DNA of 64,000 nucleotides from Tupaia tana (Eukaryota > Chordata > Mammalia > Scandentia > Tupaiidae): assembly GCA_026018925.1 (NCBI GenBank), contig JAKSZU010000012.1:25719814-25783813 (forward strand), written 5' to 3'. The position numbers and the translations under genes were made by a program. The notes beneath the pieces are model-generated. The model ran no database searches and had not been told where the DNA came from. It saw only the letters and a list, made by a program, of their open reading frames with translations. Of the stretch, positions 46,289 to 57,805 are shown one piece after another. How positions within the stretch are numbered: the stretch's first letter is position 1; the number at the start of each line of letters is the position of its first letter.

Positions 46289-46544
46289 TTTTTTTGGAGA
46301 GGTTTTTGTTATAGGGCACGCACGCTCATCAGAAAGAGAGAGACAGAGAGACAGGAAGCGAGAAATCACCCCCCCGAGGGGGGATGGCAACGCCACAATC
46401 CCTTCTCTTCCATTCTCCTCTCGGGATCTTGGGCATGCATGCACACGCGCCCAGCATTAGTTTAAGCTGCCAGGTCTGGGACTCAAACCACGGTTGACTA
46501 CATGGGAGTCCAGCAACATAGCCATTATGTTAAATGCTGGTCCC
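46289..46544 (-). mobile_element. young tRNA-derived SINE private to unit 3
   Basis: CpG-rich, with 'tatttatc' duplicated at 46,281-46,288 and 46,545-46,552. Unit 2 lacks it at the matching place (about 20,036). Confidence 0.92.
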
Positions 46545-46559
46545 TATTTATCGTTTTTA

Positions 46560-46818
46560 AGGGAGGTTTTTTATTTTTATTTATTTATTTTTTTCTATAG
46601 GGCACACATGCTTTCTGGAGAGACAGAGAGAAATAGAGACAAAAAACAAGAAATCAACCCTAGGGGGTATGCAGTCACTTCTCCTCCATTCTCCTTCAGG
46701 ATCTTGGGCACACATGCACACACACCTGGTGTGAGTTTTAAGCCACTGGATCTGGAACTCGCACTGCTGTTGACTCCATGGGAATCTAGTGACATAACCA
46801 TTACTCTATCTGTTCACC
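46560..46818 (-). mobile_element. tRNA-derived SINE shared with unit 2
   Basis: Counterpart of 20,040-20,330. Confidence 0.87.
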
Positions 46819-47604
46819 CTTTAGTTAGCATTATTTTTGACTGCTTATAATAGAAAATATAAATAGGAATGGCTCACACAAATGGGAAAATTTTTCCTTC
46901 CATGTAAAAAGAATTCAAAAGAGGATATCTAGAGCTGAAACCGAAGTTTTGCAAAGACTTTAATTCCCCACTTCCTTTCGGTTTACCATGTTTGGAATAT
47001 GACTTTCATCCTCAAAGTCACCAACAGTTCAAGGTGGTTGTGGAAACCCAGGCATCATTACTGCACCCTTTCCATAAGAAAGAGGTGAGGAAGTGGAGCA
47101 TATTGCCTAACTTAGCTGAGTTCTCACGGAAGAGACTTGGAAGCTTTATCAAATGACATCTACTAACATTCAGAATCTGGAAAGGGGCGTATTTTGGTAG
47201 TATACATGTGTATCCAATAAAATAATTGTTTTTATTACTAAGGAACAAAAGGAGACATTGGGTAACAATTAGCAATCTCTAACCAACCATTCTGTTACTA
47301 TATGTCAAACACACATTTTTTCTTTTTAGAAGCAAGTATTCTTACAAGTTTCTTGTGTAGTTTTCTAGAGGTAATTTGATTATATATAAAAATATACAGA
47401 TGTACTTATGTATTTATATATATTGATATATAAATACATGTATTATATATATTTACAGATAATATATATGTACATATTGATATGTATTCTTTGCACAGAA
47501 TCATGAAATTATTTCATGTGACATTATGTGCACTGTTTTGGCATCCTTTTTTTCCTGAACAATATGTCTTAGAAATTATCCAAATAAGTACATTTAAGAT
47601 ATCT
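46819..47604. other. non-coding unit sequence with AT-rich block
   Basis: Counterpart of 20,331-21,127; TATA-rich at about 47,395-47,480. No gene recognised. Confidence 0.4.
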
Positions 47605-47880
47605 ATTTCCTTTCTTTCTTTTTTTAAGAGAGATTTTTGCTATAGGATGCGTACACTCGCCAGTGAGACATAGAGAGACAGAGAGACAGAAAGCTAGAAA
47701 TCACTTCCATCCCAGGAGGTTGACCACGCTGCAATCCCTGCTCCTCTATTCTCCTCTTAGGATTTTGGGCAGCAATGCACATGTGCCTGGTTTGAGTTTA
47801 AGCTGCCAGTTCCTAGACTGAACTGCTGTCAATTATGTGGGAGTCCAGCAATGTAATCATTATACCATCTCCTGGTCCCA
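47605..47880 (-). mobile_element. tRNA-derived SINE shared with unit 2
   Basis: Counterpart of 21,128-21,435. Confidence 0.88.
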
Positions 47881-47888
47881 AGATGCCA

Positions 47889-48001
47889 ATTTCTTTTCTT
47901 TTCTTTTCTTTTCTTTTCTTTTCTTTTCTTTTCTTTTCTTTTCTTTTCTTTTCTTTTCTTTTCTTTTCTTTTCTTTTCTTTTCTTTTCTTTTCTTTTCTT
48001 T

Positions 48002-48052
<51 letters not shown>
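47889..48052. repeat. (TTTTC)n then (TTTC)n microsatellite
   Basis: About 22 near-perfect TTTTC units, then about 12 TTTC units. Lys/Glu/Arg or Phe/Leu/Ser repeat frames across it are artefacts of the repeat. Confidence 0.97.
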
Positions 48053-48053
<1 letters not shown>

Positions 48054-48424
48054 TTTTTTTTCCAATGCCTATTTTCTTTGAATGATCGCATAATTAAATC
48101 TTATTAAGGGAAGGAACTGGCTTCTCCTATTCTTCATTGTATACAGTGTCTAGCATAATTTGTGAAGCTTAGTATGTAATTTTGTTGCTGGGTTTTAAAT
48201 CTGCATGTGATTTGGATGATTTTATTTCTGTTTTATTATTGACCTTCATGCAATAAATTAAGCTGGCAGATTTGCCTATGCTGAACTCTCTCTGCATTTT
48301 CTTGGATATAAATATATTTGATAATCTAAACAAAAACAAAAATAACTTGCTCTGAACTCAATTTTCTAAGATTTCATTTAGAATATCAACTATAGTTACG
48401 TTTATCTGTATGGTGGCGACAGTA

Positions 48425-48660
48425 GAGAAGTCATTGAGAACACAGGCATTGGCATTAGTAAATGAGATTATAACTGTATGCTAGTTGTATGATTATGTGC
48501 AATGCTTCCTCTCTTTCCCTACACTGTGGACATAATACCTTCTATTCCAAGTCTAAAGGAGATGTGATGACAACAAATGTATTAAGAACTTGGTTACTCA
48601 TGAAGCACTCAACATGCTGGAGTTATTATTATTATTATTACTTTTATTACAAAGGACATA
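48425..48660 (+). mobile_element. MIR SINE, old
   Basis: Counterpart of 21,930-22,152 with the same 'ttattattatta' tail. Confidence 0.55.
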
Positions 48661-50974
48661 GCTATATAGTCTTTTTCCCCTGCATTTTCATTCATGTTTG
48701 TGCTTCAGACTTATGTGTAAAATCTTCAGTTTTGGATTCTTGGCAACTTCTTACTTCAGTTTCACACCAGTCTATTCTTCATGTCCCAACTCCCTTCCCA
48801 GAGGAATTTGGGAAAGCTTCCCAAAGGATTCAGTTCCTTATCCTCCAGTCTCTGATTACCAAGCTGCCTTCTCCCATCTGGATCTAAGAAGGGAGGGAAA
48901 AGAGGAGTAAAGAACTCATAAAACTCTCAAGATTCATTCATCCAAGTCCCAGCATAGTTGTTACAACAGCAGACACATCATAAAGGACTCATGCTTTTGC
49001 ATCTTCTGTAAGTTCCAGGGCCAATGGAGGGGAGTACAGACTGTCCTGGACATAGATAGGAAGAATGACCAGAGAAGGATATAGGGAGGCAAGTATTCTT
49101 TTCTTATGGGCAACCTCCACTAAACAAAAATGAGAGTTGGGAAGTATGGTGACCCTGGACGCATTAGCACTGAGAAACCCTGAGCACTTCTGTAAGGAGG
49201 CTCCTAGATTCTCTTTCTCTCCTCTGTCTTCATACAGATCATTTCTTCTTGCTTGACTAGGAGACTTAGTGTAAGTATAGTTCTGGGCTTCATGTTGCTT
49301 GATCAGAGACAAAAGGTCAAGTGCAAGTCTTACAGTAGAGTAAGGGTATAGGGGTAAGACTGGCAAACATGCAGGGCTTAGTATGACACTGGACACCTGT
49401 ACATGGGTCAGAGAATGTTGATGAAGAAGTTGATCAATGTTGTCTTCAACTCTGTCTCAGAAAAGCAGTTTAAAATAGAGAGAGAACACATTCTTTAGAC
49501 TGTTAGAAAGTTATTTTTATATTTAATTAAGATCAGTTCATATGTAAATTTACCTGTGGCAACCTTAGTTTTGCTCTTTTGCCCATGCTAGCCATATTTT
49601 ATTTTGGAGTTATCACTGATATTCTTATTTCTGTAAGACACACATCTGCAGTTTTAAAAGTGACCTGCCCCCAATAGAAATCAATGTTATTATAAGTTGT
49701 TAACCTCTATGGCAATGTTTGAGTTTGAAAAGGGGTTTCTTAATGCATAATATCCTGTACTAGATAGTATAATTTGGGTGGACTAATCAGAATTGAGTTA
49801 AGGAAGATTCTTAAATACTTCGCTGTTAGAATTGCACTTTTGTGAAATAAATTAATTCCCATAAATCATTTAGAAAAATGCCTGGCACATACCAGACACT
49901 TGGCATATGTCAGTTAATATGGTCAATTCAGTTTTAGAATTCATCAATTTTTACTCAATGAGACCACATTATTCATATATGTTCACGTATATACTTCCAA
50001 ATTCTGGAATGTCTAAGAGTCGATTTTCTTTTCTTTCATTCTTATTTCAGACTTCCCATCTCACTCTCATTTACCAATGTTAAGTACTTATGAAGAAAGC
50101 TTGAATAGAATTAGAACCTAAGTGGTAACACTGAGTTGAGGCAAATGTCATGGGCTTGATGAGTTTCAGTCAATACAAATTTGGCCTTTCCACAAGCAAA
50201 TGGCTAAAAGGTGAATGAAAGCAAATAAATAGGTAAATTGATCAGCAAGTGGCATTCAAAGAGCCTGAACAGTTGTGAAGTTTATGTCAAAAAAAGAGCT
50301 AGAGAAGGAGAGCATTAAGAAGGACATATATTAGGAATGAGAAAATAGGATATGGGGAGGAAAAGGTTCAGAGAGGATGTGAAAGACTCGAATGGGGAGA
50401 TGGGGTTTTATATGGATAAGATGGCCATGAATTTGACTGGAGGAAAGTCAAGAAAATTCATTATAATACGAGTAATAGGATTGTTCTGTGTTTGTATTAG
50501 GACCAAGGAAAAAGACCTACTAAGTCAGAAACTTAGCCCAGGGTTTTACCATCAATCAAGGGGCAGGTTTTGAGGGAGCACCTGCAATCAGTAGCATGAT
50601 AAATCTCCAAATTCTATCATGTATTTTGTACTATGACCTGTTCCCTCTGTTCTACTACAGAAACCCGTCCCTCTGTCTCCCAGTGACCCTTCCTCCCTGC
50701 CACTGCTATTCATAGTATTGATCAGAGTTTGCCCTTTTCCTCTTTAGTGCTCGGCTGCATTCTGATTATCCTCTCTCATGTTCCCCCTTGCAAATTTTCC
50801 ATCAGTGTAAAACACCACGCCTCAATAATTAAAAATCTCAATCTATTTTATTAAGAGCCATTGTGTGTTAGAGAATGTAGGTGTGTATAAATGAAAAAAA
50901 AATACACTTTATGGGGTGGAGGGAGATTGAGGTACAAAAGTTATGTACTAAGGGTTACAGAAATTAAATGAATA
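48661..50974. other. unassigned unit sequence upstream of OR C
   Basis: Close counterpart of 22,153-24,480. No gene recognised; includes the minus-strand 135-codon frame at 48,989-49,396. Confidence 0.4.
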
Positions 50975-51280
50975 ATAATAGAAGGTGCTTCCTTGATGAA
51001 CTACCTACCTTAATGATCTCATTTCTGAGACTCTAATCTTCCTCTAAACCCATAAGCATGTTGTACTATTTTTCATTCCGGTTTTCCTCTCTCTTCAATT
51101 GCAAACATTCTTTAAATGGAGTTCTTTAGCTATGCTGTCAATCCTCCCTAACTACAATTCCTCAATTACAAACTTTTCACTTCTCTTCACTCTGGTTTCT
51201 ATCGTCACCATTCCAGTGAATCTCTCTTACTCAGGTCACTAATAACTTACTCCAAGCTTCTATGCAATAGAAATACCTGC
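50975..51280 (+). mobile_element. L2 fragment, first local copy
   Basis: Counterpart of 24,485-24,770. Confidence 0.55.
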
Positions 51281-51464
51281 ATAAACTTTAAGGTGTACTT
51301 ATTTGTTCTCATGTTCCGGAATTTCTGCTTAACCAACAAGTTGTTCATACACGCCTTGCAATTTTCTACTAAATTTATTTCCAGAGCACCATATTTTCCT
51401 GATTTTTCCATACCTCTCCAGTCCCTCCATTTATGTTTCTCTTTTATTTTTTTATGGATTTTGT

Positions 51465-51714
51465 TTGTTTGTTTTTACTTTTTGGTATAGGTTGCATGCA
51501 CTCATGAGGGAGAAGAGAGTATTAGTATGAGAGTGAGAAATCACCAGGGGGATGGTCATGCCACATTTCCTTCTTTTCCATTATCTTCTAGGGATTTTGG
51601 ACGTGGACACAAGCCCAGTTTGTTCTTAGGCCTCTGGGTTCAGGACGTGGACCAGTCAATCAGTAATGTGGAATACAGTCACCTTAGCTACCATACTGCC
51701 AGCTGATCAGGGAC
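51465..51714 (-). mobile_element. tRNA-derived SINE, older subfamily
   Basis: Counterpart of 24,970-25,221. Confidence 0.78.
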
Positions 51715-51738
51715 ACTTTTGTAAAATAGTGATTTCAA

Positions 51739-52183
51739 AGGTACTTAATGAGTATAGGACAGTGTGGAATAGGGGAAGTAAAGAGAAGAGGATAGAGAAA
51801 GATAACAAGTGAACAATAGAGAGGCAGGACGTTAGTGAGAAACAGATATGGCTTATTAACTGTTGATGTTGACATGTATAGTATTCTCAACTGGATTTGT
51901 CTGAGAAGTATTTCATGATGGGCAAAGTATTTGTACAAGCAAAATGAGAAATAGCAATTGACTGTTTTAAAAAATAATTAGAATAATAATAATAATGATT
52001 GGGGAAAACATAGAAAAGATATTGAATGTTGAAGCGGGGAGATTAATGTCTCTATACTGACTGACATGCATGGCATTCCCTTTTGAAAAAGCAATGTAAT
52101 ACACTGTAAAGTTATATGTAATTCAATGTAATATAAAGAAGAATATGATGATAATAAAAAATTTAAAAAAAAAAGTAAAAAAA
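51739..52183 (+). mobile_element. young L1 3' end private to unit 3
   Basis: 445 bp of the same 3'UTR family as the near full-length L1, ending 'gatgataataaaaa' plus A tail. Flanked by 'aatagtgatttcaa' (51,725-51,738 and 52,184-52,197). Unit 2 has a single site near 25,235. Confidence 0.93.
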
Positions 52184-52204
52184 AATAGTGATTTCAAGTG
52201 TACA

Positions 52205-53470
52205 TATAAACTTGCATTTAAATAATAATAGAAGCTGCTTCCTTGATGAACTGACTACCTCAATTTTCTTATTTCTGAATCTCTCGTCTTCATCGAAACA
52301 CATAAGCACGTTGTATGATCTTTCATTCCAGGTTTGCTCTTTCTTCCATTACAAGGTTCCTTTAAATGGAGATCTTTAGCTATGCTGTTAGTGCTCCCTA
52401 AGTACCCTTCCTTGTTTACTAACTTTTCACTTCTCTTCACTCTGGTTTCTATTGTCACCATTCCATTGTACATCTTTGTGCCGGTACAGCATGGTTTTTA
52501 AAACGTGCATACAGTGTAATAATCAAATTAAGGATATAGACATATTAATCTTATTTGACTTTGAATATTATATTACATTGTACACATTCGATAGTTACAA
52601 CTAGCTTTTTATTTTGGTTTTCTTTAAAGTATTGAATTGCCAATGTCATCTTTTATTCTGCTGTACTACACCTATCTTTAACCTATCCCATTTGTTACTA
52701 CACCTTTCCATAACCAATTTCATTTGTTTACATCACTCTTTTAATATTGAGGTACTCCAGGGTTTCACTCTCAGTCTTATCCTGATTCTGAGGTTATGTG
52801 CTAATGCCTTCTGAATTTGCATCTTAAGCTATGGCCTTTATAATTTGTTCAGATTCCTCATTTCTAACTTCCTACGGTAGCTCTGTGTGTGGAAATTATA
52901 AGCAGCTCAACCTTGACAGGTCCCAGTACATACTAAATATATTCCTTTGCTTATGTTTCACCATTTGTCTGTGTTTCACGTATTGGTGATCCTACTTACT
53001 CAAGCCAGAAGGCAGTGTGTCATTCTGAACCTCTCTTTTTACAAAGGATACAACCTATCCTCTCCTTTACATTGAATCTATCAATAAGTTCTGCCTACAT
53101 GATCACTGGAAGATATCTCTTCTCATCTTCAGTGCTTCAGCATTTATTCTGAAATTCATGGCCTCTTGTCTGGATTATCACAGTTTCCATTCCTTCCATT
53201 TCTGCTCTCTCACGTAAATCCATGAATTTACCAATCCATCCATAACAATGTGTCCAGAATGAAGTTACAGTACCCCAATTCTAGTCATTGCTGCCCTAAT
53301 GAAAATGCTTCTTTGTCATCTCTTTCCTTAATTAATTCCAAAATCTTTAACATAAGAAAAGTCCTTAGGACACTGGCTTTCTCTTTTTTCAACTCCATTT
53401 TGTTCTTTCAACTCATCTTCTTCGTTTCATTTGGGTTAAATATTACGTAGAATTTCCTTCCAGCATTTCT
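52205..53470 (+). mobile_element. L2 fragments, second local copy and continuation
   Basis: 52,205-52,490 is the second copy of the local repeat; 52,735-53,470 is the 3' continuation. Counterparts of 25,270-26,520. Confidence 0.55.
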
Positions 53471-54249
53471 TTAGATTTGTCTCCAAGCTTTCATGCAATA
53501 CCAGAAACTCATTACCTGCAGTTTTTGTACATATAAATCTTCCATGTTCATCAAAACTTAACCAAGATATTAGAAACTTTAGAAATGTTTCTCAGGTTGA
53601 GTTAGAAGAACTTCTGTGCCTTTCTATCCCTTTGCTTATGTGCCCAATAATTCATTTTACAGATACTCTGAGCACCACTTCATGTCAAGCACTATGCCAG
53701 TGGGTGAGCATAGTAACTCACACTACTTTCCTGTCCTGAAATGTCTACTTGGAGTTGAGGGGAAGGAGCACTTAACTAAATTATCACACAATATGTAACT
53801 AATTTTTCACTCAGGAGATAGTGGTAGTTTAGTCTTACAGGATGGCATTGGATTTGGAGAAGTGAATGGATTTAGAAAACCTTTTAGTTTTTTGGAAAAC
53901 TAAAAGAGAAAATTGACAGTTCTTTCTTTGTTGTGAGTTATGAGTGAAGGGTTTATTCAGGATAGTTTTTAGGCTCTGGCTTCTGGCAATGGAAAATATT
54001 TATGCCATTCACTGTGATAGGAGATGTTAGAAAAATGCCGTGTTTTGCAGAAAAATTGTGTAAGTTTGGACTTGGCGAGTTTGAGATCCAAAATGACATT
54101 TCAAATATGCTCTTGAGTGGTCTAGGGAAAGTTTATGACTTAGTAATCATTTAATAATAGCAACAGTAATTATATAAGGCTATATATAGACAAAAGAAAT
54201 GAAAGAATAGAAAAAGAGAATCAAGCAGAGGGGAGAAGAAATCAAAGAG
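53471..54249. other. unassigned unit sequence
   Basis: Counterpart of 26,521-27,299 including the inverted repeat near 53,881-53,906. Confidence 0.4.
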
Positions 54250-54482
54250 AATTTAGGGTGTGTATGCTTATAGGAGAGAGAGAGAAAAAAAAAATACTGA
54301 GAAAACATTCCCCCTGGAGGGTGACCATACTGCAATCCTTTCTCTTCAATTCTCTCAGGATTTTGGGTACACAAACACTTGCACCCTGTGTGTTTTCTAA
54401 GCTACCGGATCCAGGAATTGAACTGCTCAGTCATCCATGCAGGATACCACTGCCTTAACCACCACGCCATCTGGTCAGCCCA
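54250..54482 (-). mobile_element. tRNA-derived SINE, older subfamily
   Basis: Counterpart of 27,300-27,534. Confidence 0.8.
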
Positions 54483-55094
54483 AAAGTTTGACATTTTTGA
54501 GGTTGAACAGATTCTCTATCTTAATGAAAGAGAAGAACGGGAAAATGTGCAAGAAGATTTATAAGTTTTACATAGGGAAATTGAAAAAAATTTAGGAGTC
54601 ACTTTCTACTTTCTGCAAAAAATAGTAGTTGATATTATCTTCCAAGAGAGATGGAGTTTGAGGTTTGAAGAGAACCAGGGACATTTTGAAAAGGGCCTTG
54701 TCTAGATGAGAAAGTTGATCAGAGAAGATTTGGAATATGCCAAGGCCATACGGAGAGCCCATTGAAGTTTGCTAATCATAAATTTAAATAAAAGTGACCC
54801 TTTCTCTTATCATAACCCTTTCAGGCTTATTCTAGGAGCACTGAGTAGCTCAGGGTCAGACCTTGTGAAATGAATAGTTATCCATTCATAGTTATTTTAT
54901 CCACATAGGATAGAGGTTTTAGCAAAGGGCTGCTTTAATCTATTTACAGTTTATTTTCTTGTATTGTACCATGGGCTTGGTTAAGAAATGCAGCAAAATT
55001 ATATCTCTCAAATTATATTGATGTACACAGGAAGTAAAGACCAATGAATAGTCCCCTCTAATACAAATGAACAATTTTCTCAAAAATTCTTCTT
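54483..55094. other. unassigned unit sequence
   Basis: Counterpart of 27,535-28,145; nothing recognised. Confidence 0.4.
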
Positions 55095-55208
55095 CTTTTT
55101 TTTTTTTGTGGAGAGATTTTCGCTATAGGGCGCGTGCGCTCGCCAGACAAAAAATTCTTTTTTTAAAAAATAATTAATTATTTATTATTTTTGAACATGA
55201 GTCTTGCC

Positions 55209-55245
<37 letters not shown>

Positions 55246-55341
55246 GAGAGAGAGCAAGCTGCCAGGTCCGGGACTCGAACTGTGGTCAGCCATGTGGGAA
55301 TTCCAGCACATTAACTACCATCATACCATCTGCTGGCCCCC
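55095..55341 (-). mobile_element. young-SINE end fragment followed by an older SINE
   Basis: Counterpart of 28,146-28,388. Confidence 0.75.
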
Positions 55342-55387
55342 AGTATTCTTAAGATTCTTTTTAAAAAAAATATCTTATCTACTATTG

Positions 55388-55652
55388 TTTTTCTTTTTTC
55401 TGAGAGGTTTTCGCTATAGGGCGTGTGCGCTCGCCAGACAGTCAGAAAGAGACAGAGAGACAGAAAGCAGGAAATCACCCCCCGGGGGGATGGCCACGCT
55501 GCAATCCCTTCTCCTCCATTCTCCTCTCGGGATCCTGGGCACGCACGCACACGCACCTGGCGTGAGTTTAAGCCACCGGGTCCAGGACGCGAACCGCGAT
55601 TGACTACGTGGGAGTCCAGTGACATAGCCATGACGCTAACTGCTGGTCCCAG
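55388..55652 (-). mobile_element. young tRNA-derived SINE private to unit 3
   Basis: CpG-rich complete copy flanked by 'ctactattg' (55,379-55,387 and 55,653-55,661). It lies about 370 bases upstream of the OR C start. Unit 2 has one uninterrupted site near 28,427. Confidence 0.95.
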
Positions 55653-56022
55653 CTACTATTGCTTTTCTTACATTGATACCATAATGGCCCAATTTATTGC
55701 ACATTAATCATGTCTTTTAATTTATGGTAAGATTATTGCCTATCATTGCATACTTCTTAATACATCATAGTTTTATAATTTCTATATTTGGATAGATTTC
55801 TTTCTTTTCCAAAGTCCATAATAGTATTTACCAAATTCCACTATTTTGCTTTTAGGGTGTTGCCTGAAATTTGTCCTGTGTAGCAAGAGTGCTCTACATA
55901 TCATCAACTTCCTAAAGAGTAGGTGAGAGACATACTTTTGAAAGCAATTTTATAAAACTACCTCTTGTATCTGCCCATAAACGGTCAAGAGGAACCTACC
56001 TACTCACTTTAAGATTCAGCCC

Positions 56023-56967
56023 ATGATATCACCTAGCAACGGTTCCATTGTCCCTGTCTCTGAATTCCTCCTCATCTGCTTCCCTAACTTCCAGAGCTGG
56101 CAGCACTGGCTGTCCCTACCCCTCAGCCTCCTCTTTCTCCTGGCCATGGGGGCCAATGCCACCCTTCTGATCACCATCCGGCTAGAGACTGCTCTGCATG
56201 AGCCCATGTACTACCTGCTCAGCCTCCTCTCCCTGCTGGACATTGTGCTCTGCCTCACTGTCATCCCCAAGGTCCTGGCCATCTTCTGGTTTGGCCTCAG
56301 ATCCATCAGCTTCTCTGCCTGCTTCCTCCAGATGTTCATCATGAACAGTTTTCTTGCTATGGAGTCTTGCACATTTATGGTCATGGCCTATGACCGCTAC
56401 GTGGCCATCTGCCACCCGCTGCGGTACGCCTCCATCATAACTGACCAGTTTGTGGTCAAAGCTAGTGTCTTCATTGTGGTTCGGAGTGCTGTGTTGCTTT
56501 CACCTGTTCCCATTCTCTCTGCCCGGCTCCGATACTGTGGGAAGAATGTCATTGAGAACTGCATCTGTGCCAACCTGTCAGTGTCCAGGCTCTCCTGTGA
56601 TAACTTTACCCTTAACAGAATCTACCAATATGTGGCTGTCTGGACCCTGCTGGGCTCAGATTTCATCCTCGTCTTCCTCTCGTACACCTTCATTCTAAGA
56701 GCTGTGCTCAGGTTCAAGGCTGAGGGAGCTGCAGTGAAGGCCCTGAGCACTTGTGGCTCCCACTTCATCCTCATCCTCTTCTTCAGCACCATCCTGCGGG
56801 TCGTGGTGTTGACAAATGTGGTCCGAAAGAGGGTCCCCATGGACATCCTAATCCTTCTGAATGTCCTTCATCACCTTATCCCCCCTGCCTTGAACCCTAT
56901 CGTTTATGCATTTCGAACCAAAGAGTTAAAGCAGGGATTTCACAAGTTGCTGCAGAGGGGGTTCTGA
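56023..56967 (+). CDS. OR56A: olfactory receptor C, OR56A-like (class I)
   Basis: Intact 314-residue odorant receptor, predicted seven-transmembrane and G-protein coupled, with NGS at 6-8, LHEPMYYLL 58-66, MAYDRYVAIC 121-130, loop-2 cysteines at 172, 180, 182 and 192, KALSTCGSH 239-247 and NPIVYAF 291-297. The start aligns with OR B and gives normal length. A candidate splice acceptor AG lies at 56,018-56,019. Substitutions relative to both other copies include Tyr203, Val206, Val217 and Arg259; a positive charge at 259 within or at the end of helix 6 is uncommon. The first helix has GAN where many ORs have GN. It is closest to OR B at the 5' end; its flank is closest to OR A at the 3' side. 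Confidence 0.96.
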   Translation: MISPSNGSIVPVSEFLLICFPNFQSWQHWLSLPLSLLFLLAMGANATLLITIRLETALHEPMYYLLSLLSLLDIVLCLTVIPKVLAIFWFGLRSISFSACFLQMFIMNSFLAMESCTFMVMAYDRYVAICHPLRYASIITDQFVVKASVFIVVRSAVLLSPVPILSARLRYCGKNVIENCICANLSVSRLSCDNFTLNRIYQYVAVWTLLGSDFILVFLSYTFILRAVLRFKAEGAAVKALSTCGSHFILILFFSTILRVVVLTNVVRKRVPMDILILLNVLHHLIPPALNPIVYAFRTKELKQGFHKLLQRGF

Positions 56968-57042
56968 ATACAGAGAAGGAATTCTCTGTAGGACACCTAG
57001 TACTATTTCCTCTCCTTATATTTCAGGATTGGTAATTCTAGA

Positions 57043-57048
57043 AATAAA
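57043..57048 (+). promoter_or_regulatory. candidate polyadenylation signal of OR C
   Basis: AATAAA 76 bases past the stop, conserved among the three copies. Confidence 0.4.
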
Positions 57049-57207
57049 ATAATGCTTAGATAGTTGGATATATTCTCTATTTTCTGTCCCTCTAGTATCA
57101 GGAATATGCAGGACTTCATAGTACCTAACCAAAGTTTATTTGCCTCATTCATGTAACTTACATTCTTATGTACCTAATGTTGTATCTAAACATTTGCAGG
57201 TTCTTTT

Positions 57208-57695
57208 AAATTTTGTTTAAAGTTTGCTTATTGTTTTATGAGGAATTGAGACAGAGAGAGGCAGAGACAGGGAAACAAGCACCCCCAATAGAATCTTTAC
57301 ACTGTGTTCCACCCACTTCTCAGCCAGCCCGGATCAGGGGTATGTATATGCATACCTAGTGTGCACAGGGAGGTCTCAGGATGCAAACCCAGACCTTCTT
57401 ACATGAGTCCAAAGGGGACCAGTAAGTGACATGATAACGTCATTGTACTCCCACATGTCTGACTTTAGTCTGAGTTCCGGACTAGGTGCCTTGAATATTA
57501 TGCTGGGAGCATGTGTGTGGTTCCTGAAAATCACACTGTGGGGCATCTGCATGTGTGCCCAAAATCCCAAGAGGAGAATGGAAGAGAAGGGATTGTGGTG
57601 TAGCCATCCCTCTGGGGAGTAATTGGGGAGTATTTTCTCACTTTCCCTCTCTCTGGCAAGTACATGTGACCACTGGTTAAAAAAAAAAAAAAAAG
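57208..57695. mobile_element. two SINEs downstream of OR C
   Basis: Second-family copy (minus, 57,208-57,410) and older tRNA-derived copy (plus, 57,414-57,695) with A-rich tail to about 57,805. Counterparts of 12,552-13,048. Confidence 0.78.
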
Positions 57696-57805
57696 AAAGA
57701 AAAAATATAAAAATATAAAAAGAAACAACATAAAAAAGTAAAAAGAAATAACACTAAAAACATAAAAACATAAAAAATATAAAAAGAAAAAACATTATAA
57801 AAAAG

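Noticed and set aside
47813-48107. Lys/Glu/Arg-rich and Phe/Ser/Leu-rich open frames
   Set aside because: They are translations of the (TTTTC)n/(TTTC)n microsatellite.
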